Notes: generated by a model from the sequence alone, not told the origin. DNA of 64,000 bases from Prado023 sp963714995 (GCA_963714995.1 CAVQQP010000012.1:1-64000); one strand, 5' to 3'. Shown: positions 53,732 to 62,863, counted from the first letter of the stretch. Translations and numbers: made by a program.

Positions 53732-55228
53732 TCACTCCGCCGGGGCCAGCGCCAGCAGCTCGTCCATCTCGGCGCTGAACGCCGCCACCAGGTTGGCGAT
53801 GTCGGGCACGACGGTGACGTCGGTCTTGAACCCGACGCGGATCTGGTCGTCGTAGCTGAAGATGCAGACACCGAGGGTCTGGTTGGCGGCCCCCGGGACC
53901 CACCCCAGGATCCCCACCAGCTCCTGGCCCGCGAAGTAGCGGGTGTGCTGGGGCCCGGGCACGTTGGTCGTGACGCCGATCGCCTTGTTGCCGAAGTACT
54001 CCTGGATCGTGCGCGACACGCGCGACGTGTACGACCCGACCATGCCCAGGGCGTTGGAGATGCCGAACGTGAGCAGCGCCTCCGGCCCGGACTTGATGAC
54101 CTCCATCCGCGCGTGGGCGGCGTCCAGTCGCTCGGCCGGCGTGGCTGCCTCCAGCGGCAGGTCCAGCGCGACGAGGGCGAAGCGGTTGCCCAGGTGCGCG
54201 GGCAGCGGCTCATCGACCGGCCGCAGGTTCACCGGGATCATGGTCATGGCATCCGCGAACGGCTCACCGCGGCCCGCCAGGTAGCGCCTCAGGCCGCCGG
54301 CAACCCCGGCCAGCATCAGGTCGTTGACCGTCGCCCCGCGGGTCCGTGCCGCGCGCTTGACCGCCTGCAGGTCGTGGGCCGGCGCCCAGTCGGCGCGCTT
54401 GGCCACCCCTGCCTTGCCGAAGATCGCGATGTCCGGCGGTGTTCCCACCAGGAGCTTGTCCAGGGTCCCAGCCGTCCCCACCGTCTGATCCGCGGCCCTC
54501 GCGACGAGGCTGCCGTCGCGATCGAGGTCCAGCATCTCCAGCAGCTTGGCGGCGCCGGTCGTGGCCTTCACCCCGGCGGCGAGTGGCAGGGTCGCGACCT
54601 GGGTGACCGCGTTGAGCGCCTTGACCCGCTTGCGCCGGGCGATCCGGTCGACGGGGGACTCCTCGGGCGCCGGCGGCTCGTCGGCCGGATGGAGCCGGCC
54701 CTCGGCAACCGGCGGGTAGTCGAAGCCCTCCTCGGGGGTGTCGGTCGTCATCTCGATCAGGACCCGGGCCAGCGCCGTGCCGTCGGCGATCGCGTGGTGG
54801 AAGCGGATCATCACCGCGCCGAAGTCGTTGCCCTCCAGGACGTGGGCGTGCCAGAGGGGGTGCGCCCGGTCGATCGGCTCGGAGAACCTCGCCTCGAGGA
54901 ACGCCTGGAGCTCAGCCCGGCCGCCGGCACCGCCCAGCTCGTGGACGGTCACGTGCCGGTGGATGTCGAAGTCCTCGTCGGCCACCCACTCATCCCGGCC
55001 CCCGACGGCCGCCGACAGGCGAGGTCGCCAGCGGAAGACCGGGTACCTCGTGACCAGCCGCTCCTCGAGGGCGCGGACCACGGCATCGGGGTCCAGCCGG
55101 TGGTGGAACCACATCACCGTCTCGATGACCATCAGGTTCTCGGGGGAGTCCATGTTGAGCCACAACGAGTCGTTGGCCGACAACTCCATCTCAGCGGGGG
55201 GATCAGGTGTCGTCGTCATGGGGCCCAT
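53732..55228 (-). CDS. WS/DGAT wax ester synthase/diacylglycerol acyltransferase 2
   Basis: A 498-residue paralogue of the next gene. Active-site FHHAIADG is at His144-His145; the opening ANDSLWLNMDSPENLMVIET and the late NKAIGVTTNVPGPQHTRYFA are nearly the same as in copy 1, so the pair looks like a tandem duplication that has diverged. The start may be ATG 55228 or 55219. It overlaps the end of the GGDEF/EAL gene by 26 nt and lies 63 nt before copy 1, so all three may be one operon. Confidence 0.93.
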   Translation of the reverse strand: MGPMTTTPDPPAEMELSANDSLWLNMDSPENLMVIETVMWFHHRLDPDAVVRALEERLVTRYPVFRWRPRLSAAVGGRDEWVADEDFDIHRHVTVHELGGAGGRAELQAFLEARFSEPIDRAHPLWHAHVLEGNDFGAVMIRFHHAIADGTALARVLIEMTTDTPEEGFDYPPVAEGRLHPADEPPAPEESPVDRIARRKRVKALNAVTQVATLPLAAGVKATTGAAKLLEMLDLDRDGSLVARAADQTVGTAGTLDKLLVGTPPDIAIFGKAGVAKRADWAPAHDLQAVKRAARTRGATVNDLMLAGVAGGLRRYLAGRGEPFADAMTMIPVNLRPVDEPLPAHLGNRFALVALDLPLEAATPAERLDAAHARMEVIKSGPEALLTFGISNALGMVGSYTSRVSRTIQEYFGNKAIGVTTNVPGPQHTRYFAGQELVGILGWVPGAANQTLGVCIFSYDDQIRVGFKTDVTVVPDIANLVAAFSAEMDELLALAPAE

Positions 55229-57379
55229 GGTGCCGCGCTGTCCGTGGCGATGGGCTGGCTGAGGAGTCGGCGAGCTGGTCCAGCGGGACCGGTCGCCCCA
55301 GCAGGTGGCCCTGGGCCAGTGCGATGCCGGTCGCGACCACCGCGTCCCGTTCGGCGGCCGTCTGGACCCCCTCGGCGATGACGGGGCAGTGCAGGCTCTC
55401 GGCAACGCTGCGGGCCGCAGTGAGGAACGCCACGCCGCCCTCCTCCCCGCTGCCGGCGCGTGCCACGAGCGCGCGGTCGATCTTCAGGAGGTCCGGTCGC
55501 ATCGCCTCGAGCCGGGTGAAGTTCGAGAAGCCCGCCCCGAAGTCGTCGACGGCCAGTCGATACCCGGCTTCGCGCAGGCGCACCAGGCGGTGCGTGATGT
55601 CGGGCTTCTCCAGCAGCTCGGAGGACTCCGTCACCTCCAGGACGACTCGTCCCGCGCGAGGCGTGCAGTGGTCCGGCGAGGAGCCGATCCAGATGGATGT
55701 CGTCGGACATCTCGCGCGCGGAGAGGTTGACCGCGAGGAAGCCGTCGGGTGGAAGGGCGGCCAGCACCTCGTCGACGTCACGCTCCACCACTTCGAGGAT
55801 CAGCCGTCCGATCGCGACGATCTGGCCCGTCCTCTCCGCGAACGCCATGAACCGGGCGGCCGGGACCAGCTGCCCGTGGTGCCGCCATCTGGCCAGTGCC
55901 TCCACCCCCGCCACGGCACCGGACTCCAGGGCCACGATCGGCTGGTAGGCCAGCTCGAAGTCTGCGCTGCGCACCGCACGTGCCAGGTCGTGGCGCAGCT
56001 GCGCGGTGTCCATCGCCTCCGAGCCGAGCTTCGCGCTGAACTGCAGGCACCGGTCCCCGCCGGCGTTCTTGGCCGCGTACATCGCCAGGTCCGCCCGGGT
56101 GATCAGCTCGTCGGGGCGATCTCCGTCGGTCGGGAACGTGGCGATCCCGATGGATCCCGTGATGTGGATCAGGAGCTCGTCGATGTGCATGGGCTCGCGC
56201 AGCGCGGCCAGGATCCGCTCGGCCACGGGGGTCACGGGCGTCGTCAGCCACGCCCTCGCACAGCAGGACGCCGATCTCGTCGCCTCCGAGCCGACCGACA
56301 TGATCGGCGTCCCTGACCTGTCCGAGGATCCGGTTGACCGTCACGCGCAGCACGTCGTCCCCGACCTGGTGGCCGAACTGGTCGTTCACGCCCTTGAATC
56401 CGTCGAGGTCCACCCAGAGCAGCGCGACCGACTGCCCCTGCAATCGAGCGGCGGCGATCTCCTGCTCCATCGACTGGGTGAAGCTGGCACGGCTCTCGCT
56501 GCGGGTGAGGGTGTCGGAGCTGGCCACGATGTTGGTCGCCTGCCCAGCCCGCGCGAGGCTGAAGACGAGGAAGATCAGCAAGCTGGTCAGCGCGACCATG
56601 CCGAACAACCGGTCGAAGTACCAGCCGAACGACCACCGGTTGGCGTTCATGTTCACGATCGCGGCACCGAGCTGCAGGACCAGCACGGCCGACAGCCACC
56701 GCTGGATGAGCGCGCCACCTCGCTGGCACCACAGCGAGAGGGCCGTGGCAGCCAGCGAGAATCCCAGCAGGAGCCAGTCCAGGGCGGCCGCCAACGACGT
56801 CAGGCCGACTTCCTGGGCCAGGAGCGTGGGCCGGAACGCGGTGTCCTCCACTGCGACGAAGCCCACGGTGAGCAGCGCGGCGATCACGACCCCCACCACG
56901 GACGGCCACATGTCCACGACCAGCCCGGGCCGCCGATGCCTGACTCGGTCGATGTGGAACACGCACACGGCGACCATCAGGCCCCCGGCGAACGCGAAGT
57001 GCCAGATGTAGAACATCCAGGGGGCCGACTGCTGCCCACCCAGGAGAGGCTCCTCCCCGCCGAAGCCGCCCGGGAAGAACAGGGGGAAGGACAACAGGAG
57101 CACTGCCACGTAGAGGTAGGTGCCCCCGAGCCACAGGTAGCCCCGGCGCCCGGTGGCGCTCGCCTGGCCGTAGAGCAGCAGTGAGGTGAGCCCACAGACG
57201 ACGACCAGCACCAGCGCGTGGGCGATCGGGACCCACACCAGCGCCGGCCACGGGTCGCTCCCCCGGGAGAGCACGCCCAACGACGCACCCAGGTACACCA
57301 CGGCGCCCACCCAGGCAGCCAGTCGCCCTGCCCGCGACAGCGGGCGAGCCTCGTCCAACGAGTAGAGCGCGGCGGCCAC
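55203..57379 (-). CDS. Membrane GGDEF-EAL protein (c-di-GMP turnover; two frameshifts as read)
   Basis: About 725 residues. The N-terminal about 300 form eight hydrophobic helices (WVGAVVYLGASLGVLS, LFGMVALTSLLIFLVFSLAR). A GGDEF domain follows (LLWVDLDGFKGVNDQFGHQV, VGRLGGDEIGVLL; site GGDEI), then an EAL domain (VEALARWRHH, FLAVNLSAREM, LEVTESSELL, LAVDDFGAGFSNF, CPVIAEGVQTAA) with the catalytic Glu, Asn and Asp residues present. Breaks lie near 56245 and 55675. The phosphodiesterase half looks active; the cyclase site has one atypical residue. GTG 57379 has GGGGAG 6 nt upstream. Confidence 0.85.
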
Positions 57380-57500
57380 GGGCAACTCCCCACCGTCGAG
57401 GACGGGGCCCAAGGCTAGCCGGCCCCGCACCCGGCGACCAGACCCTCGAAGGCCCATTCGCCTCGACCTGTGTGGGCCCGCCTTCCTCCCCCAACCGGTG

Positions 57501-57519
57501 TACACTTGGTTGAAGCAAC
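57501..57519 (+). promoter_or_regulatory. Promoter with dyad operator upstream of the DOPA dioxygenase gene
   Basis: TACACT (57501-57506) is a -10 box, followed directly by GTTGAAGCAAC (57509-57519), an interrupted dyad where the transcript would start. Nearly the same 11-mer, GTTGAACCAAC, lies at 59649-59659. MarR-family repressors often bind dyads of this type before DODA genes. Confidence 0.45.
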
Positions 57520-57537
57520 AACTTATTGGAGGCTCCC

Positions 57538-58386
57538 ATGGCCATGCACCCGTATGCCGCGCACGTGCACCTCGCGCGGTCCGCTGACCCTCATCGTGCC
57601 TGGCAGCCTGAGGACGGTCCGCTTCCGGCGCTGTACCTCAGCCATGGCGCGCCGCCCCTGTTCGAGGATGCCGACTGGATGGCCCGGCTGTTCGCCTGGG
57701 CGCGCGCCCTGCCCCGGCCACGGGCGATCCTGATCGCCTCGGCACACTGGGAGTCCGCCCCGCTGGCGCTCTCGTCGGCCACCGCCGGGACCCCGCTCGT
57801 CTACGACTTCGCCGGCTTCGACCCCGTGTACTACCGGTTCCGCTACCCGACCCCGGACGCCAGTGAGCTCGCCACGCTCGTGGCCGGCGTGCTGCCCGAC
57901 GGGACCGGGCTGGTGCAGCACACCGCCCGTGGCCTGGACCACGGGGCGTGGGTCCCGCTCATGGCGATGTACCCGGAGGCCGATGTCCCCGTCCTGCAGC
58001 TGAGCATCCCGACGAACGTCTCGGGTGACCTGGTGGAGCTCGGCCGCCGGCTGCGCCCCCTGCGCGAGCAGGGCGTGCTGGTGATCGGGTCCGGGTTCAT
58101 GACCCACGGCCTGCCGTTCATCGACTGGGGGCGCCCCGACACGGTCCCGGGGTGGTCGCGGGACTTCGATGCCTGGGCGGTCGACGCCCTGACGCGCGGT
58201 GACCTCGACGAGCTCGCGGCCTTCCGGGAGCGGGCTCCCGGGATGCCCTACGCACACCCCACGGTCGAGCACTTCATCCCGATGTTCCTCACCCTGGGAG
58301 CCGCGACCGACCTGTCGCGGGCGCCGGCGACCACGATCGACGGCTGGATGTACGGGCTGTCGCGGCGGTCCTTCCAGGCGGCCTGA
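57538..58386 (+). CDS. 4,5-DOPA extradiol dioxygenase family protein
   Basis: A 282-residue class III extradiol dioxygenase (DODA/YgiD). LYLSHGAPPLFEDADW, ILIASAHWES, ARGLDHGAWVPL and HPTVEHFIPMF supply the metal-binding histidines. The natural substrate in bacteria is usually unknown (catechol-type). ATG 57538 has GGAGG upstream. The divergent neighbour is the GGDEF/EAL gene. Confidence 0.92.
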   Translation: MAMHPYAAHVHLARSADPHRAWQPEDGPLPALYLSHGAPPLFEDADWMARLFAWARALPRPRAILIASAHWESAPLALSSATAGTPLVYDFAGFDPVYYRFRYPTPDASELATLVAGVLPDGTGLVQHTARGLDHGAWVPLMAMYPEADVPVLQLSIPTNVSGDLVELGRRLRPLREQGVLVIGSGFMTHGLPFIDWGRPDTVPGWSRDFDAWAVDALTRGDLDELAAFRERAPGMPYAHPTVEHFIPMFLTLGAATDLSRAPATTIDGWMYGLSRRSFQAA

Positions 58387-58406
58387 GCCCGGGTGCGCCC
58401 GCGGCG

Positions 58407-58799
58407 TCAGCCCTCGCCGAGCAGGGCCTCGGCCTCGGCGACGTCCAGTCGTCCGGCCGCAAGGTCGGCGAGGATCGCGGCCGTGTCGATCTCCGCGGCT
58501 GCCGGTCCCGCCGTGGTCGAGCTCGGCGGATCTCCCAGCCCGAGGCGGTCGAGCACCTCGCTGAGCCGGGCCCGCGCGGTCGGGTAGGACACCTCGAGGT
58601 GGGCCTGCACGTCGCGGACGTTGCCGCGGCTGCGCAGGAACACCTCGAGGATCTCCAGGTCGGCTGGGCCCAGCCGGCAGAACCGGCACGTCTCGAAGTG
58701 ACCGGACAGCTCCGTGCCGCAGGACGGGCACCCCAGGCGCAGGGTGATCAGCGACTCGGAGCACACCGGGCACGTGGTCGGCGGCCGATGCGTGCGCAT
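58407..58799 (-). CDS. DUF2089 family regulator-like protein
   Basis: 130 residues. An N-terminal zinc ribbon (CPVCSESL, CPSCGTELSGHFETCRFC) precedes a helix-turn-helix (LEILEVFLRSRGNVRDVQAHLEVSYPTARARL), the DUF2089 layout. A C-terminal 35-residue SHOCT-like helix pair (ILADLAAGRLDVAEAEALL) follows. ATG 58799 is 8 nt after the stop of the upstream gene, so the two are co-transcribed. It probably regulates its partner. Confidence 0.85.
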   Translation of the reverse strand: MRTHRPPTTCPVCSESLITLRLGCPSCGTELSGHFETCRFCRLGPADLEILEVFLRSRGNVRDVQAHLEVSYPTARARLSEVLDRLGLGDPPSSTTAGPAAAEIDTAAILADLAAGRLDVAEAEALLGEG

Positions 58800-58806
58800 C
58801 CGGGTC

Positions 58807-59596
58807 TCAGAAGACCGAGACGACGAGGGAGCCCAGGCGGGTGGTGGCGGCCAGGCGTCCCGGCACCCGCCCCGGCGACCACCGGCGGGTGGCCCTCGGG
58901 GGTGGCCTTGATCGTGGTGCCGTCGGCCAGGCGGATGGTCGCCAGGCCGAGGGTGGCCTCGGCCTTCACCGCGACGTCGGAGCCGGGCAGCAGGGTCAGG
59001 CGGGCCGAGCCGAGGTCGGTGCTCACCGTGCACTCACCCTGGAACTGCCACTCCACGTCAGCGCTTCCGCTGGCCACCGACAGGGTCAGCTGGCCGGCTC
59101 CGTCGTGGAGCTTGGCCGAGCCGGCCTCGACCCCGACCGAGGTGGCGGCGCGCATGCCGCTGAGCTCCAGCGAGCCGGCGACGTTGAGCACGTCGAGCGG
59201 GAGGTCGGGATTGACCCGGACGCGCAGCGTGGACCCCGCCCGGTTGACATTGGTCAACCACGTGGCGAAGGTCGACTTCGGCGCCTCGACCTCGTACTCG
59301 CCGACGCGGAGGTCGGAGTGCACCGTCAGTCGGTCGCCGACGTGCGACACGCGGTGCGGTCCCTCGGCGATCGCGGTGTCCACCGACGGGTCGCCCACGA
59401 CCACCAGGCGCACGGCGCTGCCGCGCACGCTGATCCGGCGGACCGGCTCGGGCGCGGGCTGCTCCGGGATTGCCTCGTGGGCCGTGGCGTCGGCCTTCGC
59501 CGCCGCGCCTGCCCGGTTCAACGTGCTCTCGGCCTCCTCGGGGCTGATCTCGCCGGAGGCAACTCGGTTCAGAAGGTCGCGCAGGTCATCGTTCAT
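58807..59596 (-). CDS. DUF4097-like beta-helix protein with SHOCT-like N-terminus (frameshifted at 3' end)
   Basis: About 263 residues. The start MNDDLRDLLNRVASGEISPE and EEAESTLNRAG form a short SHOCT-like hairpin. Then follow repeated beta strands (STLRVRVNPDLPLDVLNVAG, ATSVGVEAGSAKLHDGAG, VASGSADVEWQFQGECTVST, TLGLATIRLADGTTIKATPE) like the DUF4097 adhesin fold. The final LAATTRLGSLVVSVF lies in another frame (extra base near 58865). The same short helix motif recurs at the end of the DUF2089 partner. Function unknown. Confidence 0.75.
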
Positions 59597-59602
59597 GGGT
59601 CA

Positions 59603-59632
59603 ATAGTAGTCCGAGACTTTCCACTAGTGCAA
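59603..59632 (-). promoter_or_regulatory. Promoter of the DUF4097-like/DUF2089 operon
   Basis: On the minus strand TTGCAC (59627-59632) and TACTAT (59603-59608) are 18 nt apart. The -10 box lies 6 nt before the ATG at 59596. The -35 box overlaps the end of the acyltransferase gene. Confidence 0.55.
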
Positions 59633-61042
59633 GACCTCATTGCCATTAGTTGAACCAACTGGTGCGCGCGCCGATCCCACCTGGCGGACCAGCAGCCCTC
59701 CCGCGACCATCAGGGCGATCGCAGCCACCGCGTTCAGCGGGACCCCGGCGAACTCCGAGACGCGGGTCGGGAAGCCGGCCAACCCGATCGCGGACAGCAT
59801 CAACGTCCCGATCCCGATGAGCGCCGCGCCAGTCCCGGCGGCGGCAGATCGGCCGCGCTCGCCCGGGGCTGCGCCACCCTCGGCGGGGGCGTGCCGAGCG
59901 GGCCGGTCCCAGCCGGGCAATCGGCCGACCTCCGCCGGCCACATCAGCCGCACGACGCCGACCACGCACGTCAGGTAGACCGCCAGGAACGCGATCGTCC
60001 ACAGCCAGAAGCCCGGTCCGGGGACCGGGTAGCCCTCGGCATCCCACTCGACCGGCCGGTCCAGGCCCAGGAGGTGCAGTCCGGCGTACAGCGCGATCAT
60101 GACGGGCAGGTGCCACAGGTACAGGGTCATCGCCGTGAGGTTGATGGCCGTCGTGGCAGTCCAGACCCGGCGTCCCGCGGCCAGGCGGACCAGCGCCGGG
60201 CGGAACGCCCCGACCAGTCCGGCGAGGGCGATCGTGTGCAGGGCCAGCACCAGGCTCGGGGGAGCCATGTTGCTGAACGGCTCGCCGCGCATGCCCACCA
60301 TCGAGCGCGGGTAGGGCCCGAAGGTGACGAGCAGGAGGTTCGCCGAGACGGCCAGGGCCGCGACGCCGGCCCCGCGCCACCGGACCAGCAGGCCCGCGTC
60401 GAAGAGCATCCCCAGCTGGGCCGCCAGCGCCCAGACGAGGACGAAGTTGAGCAGCCCGAGGGGCGCCACGCCCACTCCCAGTCGCATCCAGTCGAGCAGG
60501 ACGACCCCGGCCAGCAGGACCCCGGGGCCGAGCAGCGGGTTGACCGCATGGGCCCGAACCGCCAGCGGGGTCAGGGCGCACACCATGACGTACACGCCGA
60601 TGAACCACAGCAGCTGGGTGGCCAGCCCGAGCAGCGGTTCGGAGTACCCCGCCGGGGCGACCAGGGAGACCAGCCCGCTGACCGGCGCCATGATCATCAG
60701 GTAGACCCACACCGGCCGCATCAGCCGCGCGACCCGGCGCCACAGCCAGGACGCGTACGGGTCGTGGGTGGTGCGCCAGGAGCGGGCATTCACCGCGCCG
60801 CCGGCGACGAAGAACAACGGCATGATCTGCAGGATCCAGGTGGCCCAGGGGGCCCACCAGTAGACCGTCAGCGAGGTGCTGATCACCGGCCCGGAGTCGG
60901 TCCAGCCCACGATCCCCATGCTGCTGTGCCCCAGGACGACCAGGGCCAGGGCGCCGGCGCGCAGCAGGTCGAGCACCCGGTCGCGGTCCGCGGGCGTGGC
61001 CGCGACAGCCCGAGCGACAGGCGGTGCCGGAGGAAGCCTCAC
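59624..61042 (-). CDS. Acyltransferase 3 family membrane protein
   Basis: A 472-residue membrane enzyme with about ten helices. RDRVLDLLRAGALALVVLGH holds the family R/H motif, LQIMPLFFVAGGAVNARSW and LTAMTLYLWHLPVMIALYAG are other conserved parts. Such proteins transfer acyl groups to sugars, glycolipids or other surface molecules. A C-terminal pair of helices (IGIGTLMLSAIGLAGF, AVAAIALMVAGGLLV) is an extension. GTG 61042 lies 7 nt after TAACGT. Confidence 0.88.
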   Translation of the reverse strand: MRLPPAPPVARAVAATPADRDRVLDLLRAGALALVVLGHSSMGIVGWTDSGPVISTSLTVYWWAPWATWILQIMPLFFVAGGAVNARSWRTTHDPYASWLWRRVARLMRPVWVYLMIMAPVSGLVSLVAPAGYSEPLLGLATQLLWFIGVYVMVCALTPLAVRAHAVNPLLGPGVLLAGVVLLDWMRLGVGVAPLGLLNFVLVWALAAQLGMLFDAGLLVRWRGAGVAALAVSANLLLVTFGPYPRSMVGMRGEPFSNMAPPSLVLALHTIALAGLVGAFRPALVRLAAGRRVWTATTAINLTAMTLYLWHLPVMIALYAGLHLLGLDRPVEWDAEGYPVPGPGFWLWTIAFLAVYLTCVVGVVRLMWPAEVGRLPGWDRPARHAPAEGGAAPGERGRSAAAGTGAALIGIGTLMLSAIGLAGFPTRVSEFAGVPLNAVAAIALMVAGGLLVRQVGSARAPVGSTNGNEVLH

Positions 61043-61097
61043 ACCTGCGACGTTACGCCCATGATCGCGAATCGCTCCAAGAATGCGGCCGTGCCAG

Positions 61098-61146
61098 CGC
61101 TCCAGAGTTGGACGAAGTCGCCTGGAGCGCCCGAGAGTTGGACGAA
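61098..61146. repeat. Two direct copies of the dispersed intergenic repeat
   Basis: AGAGTTGGACGAA occurs at 61104-61116 and 61134-61146. The block 61124-61146 is an exact reverse complement of 9952-9974, and the similarity extends over about 43 bp with four mismatches. It lies between the acyltransferase start and the end of the DsrE gene. Confidence 0.8.
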
Positions 61147-61161
61147 GTCCGGGGGGACGCC

Positions 61162-61195
61162 GACGGCCCCGGTCGCGCGCAGCACCAGGGCCGTC
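61162..61195 (-). terminator. Terminator hairpin of the SQR-DsrE operon
   Basis: GACGGCCC (61162-61169) and GGGCCGTC (61188-61195) flank an 18-nt loop, 15 nt past the DsrE stop on the minus strand. Confidence 0.55.
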
Positions 61196-61209
61196 GACGG
61201 CGTGGGGCG

Positions 61210-61728
61210 TCAGATGAAGAGGAGCTGCGCGCCTTCGGTCATCTCGATGAAGTCGGAGGCGTTGATGATGTCCTCGACGCCCTCGTAGAGGTCGTCCATG
61301 TCCACCTTGTTCATGTCCGCGCTCATGCGGCAGCCCACAGGTGGCCGCCGGAGGCGACGATCTGGTCGAGGAAGTCGCGCACCGGCGGGATGCCCATGTC
61401 GTCGAGCTGCTCCTTGAGCATCTTGGTCGCCATGCCGGTCATGCCCGGCAGCGGCATGACGGCCTGCGGGATGCGCATGCTCCTTGCCCTTGACCGGGAA
61501 GTGCATGGCGGTGTTGCCCGCGGGCGAGAACTGCAGGTCGTCCATGCGGCTGTCGATGATCATGTCGAAGCCCCAGAACGTGAAGAACAGGTGCGTCTCG
61601 ATGCCCTCACCGAGGGCGGCATTGGCCAGGACGAGGGCCGGGTAGGCCATGTCGAGGTTGCCCTTGGAGCAGATGATGACGAACTTGCGGTCGGTCTCCG
61701 CGTCGTCGAAGTTCGGGATGACGGTCAT
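61210..61728 (-). CDS. DsrE/DsrF-like sulfur relay protein (two frameshifts as read)
   Basis: About 172 residues of the DsrE2-type family. RKFVIICSKGNLDMAYPALV, FFTFWGFDMIID, a middle part (RIPQAVMPLPGMTGMATKML) and the end LWACRMSADMNKVDMDDLYE with the likely persulfide-carrying Cys. The middle lies in another frame between breaks near 61490 (extra G) and 61335 (missing C), which cancel. It is expected to accept sulfane sulfur and pass it to TusE/DsrC-type proteins. Last gene of the SQR operon. Confidence 0.85.
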   Translation of the reverse strand: MTVIPNFDDAETDRKFVIICSKGNLDMAYPALVLANAALGEGIETHLFFTFWGFDMIIDSRMDDLQFSPAGNTAMHFPVKGKEHAHPAGRHAAAGHDRHGDQDAQGAARRHGHPAGARLPRPDRRLRRPPVGCRMSADMNKVDMDDLYEGVEDIINASDFIEMTEGAQLLFI

Positions 61729-61773
61729 GTGGGTGTCTCTCTCTCGTGGTGCCGGGCGGGTGGTGCGCGGGGA

Positions 61774-62088
61774 TCAGACGCAGCCCTTGGGCTTCGGGAC
61801 GCCGGCGATGTAGGCCATCTTCTTGGCGGGCTTCTTGGGGAACAGCTCGAACTGCTTCTTCGTGGGCACCCCACCGACGGTCTGCACGCGACGGGTCGTG
61901 GCGGTCTCGCCCTTCTCCTTGTAGTCCTCGCGAAGCCACTTGATCAGGGCCCAGTGCTCGTCGGTCATCTCGACGTCGATGTTCTTCGCGAGCTCGGCGG
62001 CGATCTCCTCGCTCCACTCGTCGTACTCGGTGAGGAAGCCCTCCTCGTTGACGTGGACTTCCTTGCCGGCGATCGTGGCCACGGCCAT
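61774..62088 (-). CDS. TusE/DsrC-family protein with single C-terminal cysteine
   Basis: 104 residues. NEEGFLTEYDEWSEEIAAEL, MTDEHWALIKWLREDY and the C-terminal arm IAGVPKPKGCV are the DsrC/TusE fold. The penultimate Cys is present, but the second Cys of true DsrC (eleven residues upstream, usually ACKIAGLPKP) is replaced by Ala in KMAYIAG. That makes it TusE-like: it can carry a persulfide but cannot form the intramolecular trisulfide. It sits between DUF1641 and DsrE genes. Confidence 0.9.
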   Translation of the reverse strand: MAVATIAGKEVHVNEEGFLTEYDEWSEEIAAELAKNIDVEMTDEHWALIKWLREDYKEKGETATTRRVQTVGGVPTKKQFELFPKKPAKKMAYIAGVPKPKGCV

Positions 62089-62110
62089 GGTCGTTGTTCC
62101 TCTCTGCTAT

Positions 62111-62863
62111 CTACTTGGTGGGTGAGGTCGGCTGGGTGTCCTCACCGACCGTGTGGAGCATGGACAGCACGCGGGCGAGCCCACGCCTGGTCTGGGGGTC
62201 GCGCATCGACTTCAGCAGCGCGAAGGCCGAGGGCGGCTCGATGTGCGTGTCCTCGACCTCCTGGATGGTCAGGGCGGTCCGGTTGAGCAGGGCCATCACC
62301 TCGGGCTGGGTCAGCTCCTTGACGGCGTTGAGGATCGTGACGACGTTGTCGCCGAGGGCCCGCACGTCGTCCTCGTCGAACGAGGTGACGACCTTGTCGG
62401 CGATCGCCGCACCCTCGCGGGCGAACATGAAGTAGCCCTTGTCCTCGGCGACCTGCAGGACCTCGGTGAGCTTGGCCATGCCCGCGCCGCCCAGGGAGCT
62501 CACCTCGTGGCCCAGCTCGGCGATGCTGCCGATCTGGCCGACGAGGACCTCCATGTCGGGGATCGCCCGTGCGGTCGTGCGGGCGAACCGGGTGACGTCG
62601 TCGATCGTGACGTCGGCCTCGAGCTCGGAGAGCTCGCGGGTGGCCACGTCCATCGCGCCCCGCGACACCGGGATCAGGGTCTCCACGAGCTCGCTCCACT
62701 GCTCGCGGGCTGCGGCCGCCGCGGCGACCTGCTCGGCCATCACGGCCATCTGGGCGCTCATCGCGTCCAGGCGGGCCAGGATCGCGGCGTTCGCGTCGGC
62801 GGTCGCCGCCGCCGGGCCCAGGGCACCGACCGGGTCGGTGCCGATGTGGGTGGTCTCGGTCAT
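62111..62863 (-). CDS. DUF1641 family protein
   Basis: A 250-residue helical protein. An Ala-rich lead (ANAAILARLDAMSAQMAVMA) precedes the DUF1641 core SLGGAGMAKLTEVLQVAEDK, FDEDDVRALGDNVVTILNAV and ELTQPEVMALLNRTALTIQE. DUF1641 proteins commonly accompany sulfide:quinone oxidoreductases and formate dehydrogenases; their role is unknown. The ATG overlaps the SQR stop (TGATG), so the two are coupled. Confidence 0.88.
   Translation of the reverse strand: MTETTHIGTDPVGALGPAAATADANAAILARLDAMSAQMAVMAEQVAAAAAAREQWSELVETLIPVSRGAMDVATRELSELEADVTIDDVTRFARTTARAIPDMEVLVGQIGSIAELGHEVSSLGGAGMAKLTEVLQVAEDKGYFMFAREGAAIADKVVTSFDEDDVRALGDNVVTILNAVKELTQPEVMALLNRTALTIQEVEDTHIEPPSAFALLKSMRDPQTRRGLARVLSMLHTVGEDTQPTSPTK

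Noticed and set aside
61774..62088. Dissimilatory sulfite reductase system (DsrC with DsrAB)
   Set aside because: No dsrAB or dsrMKJOP in the window and the second DsrC cysteine is missing.
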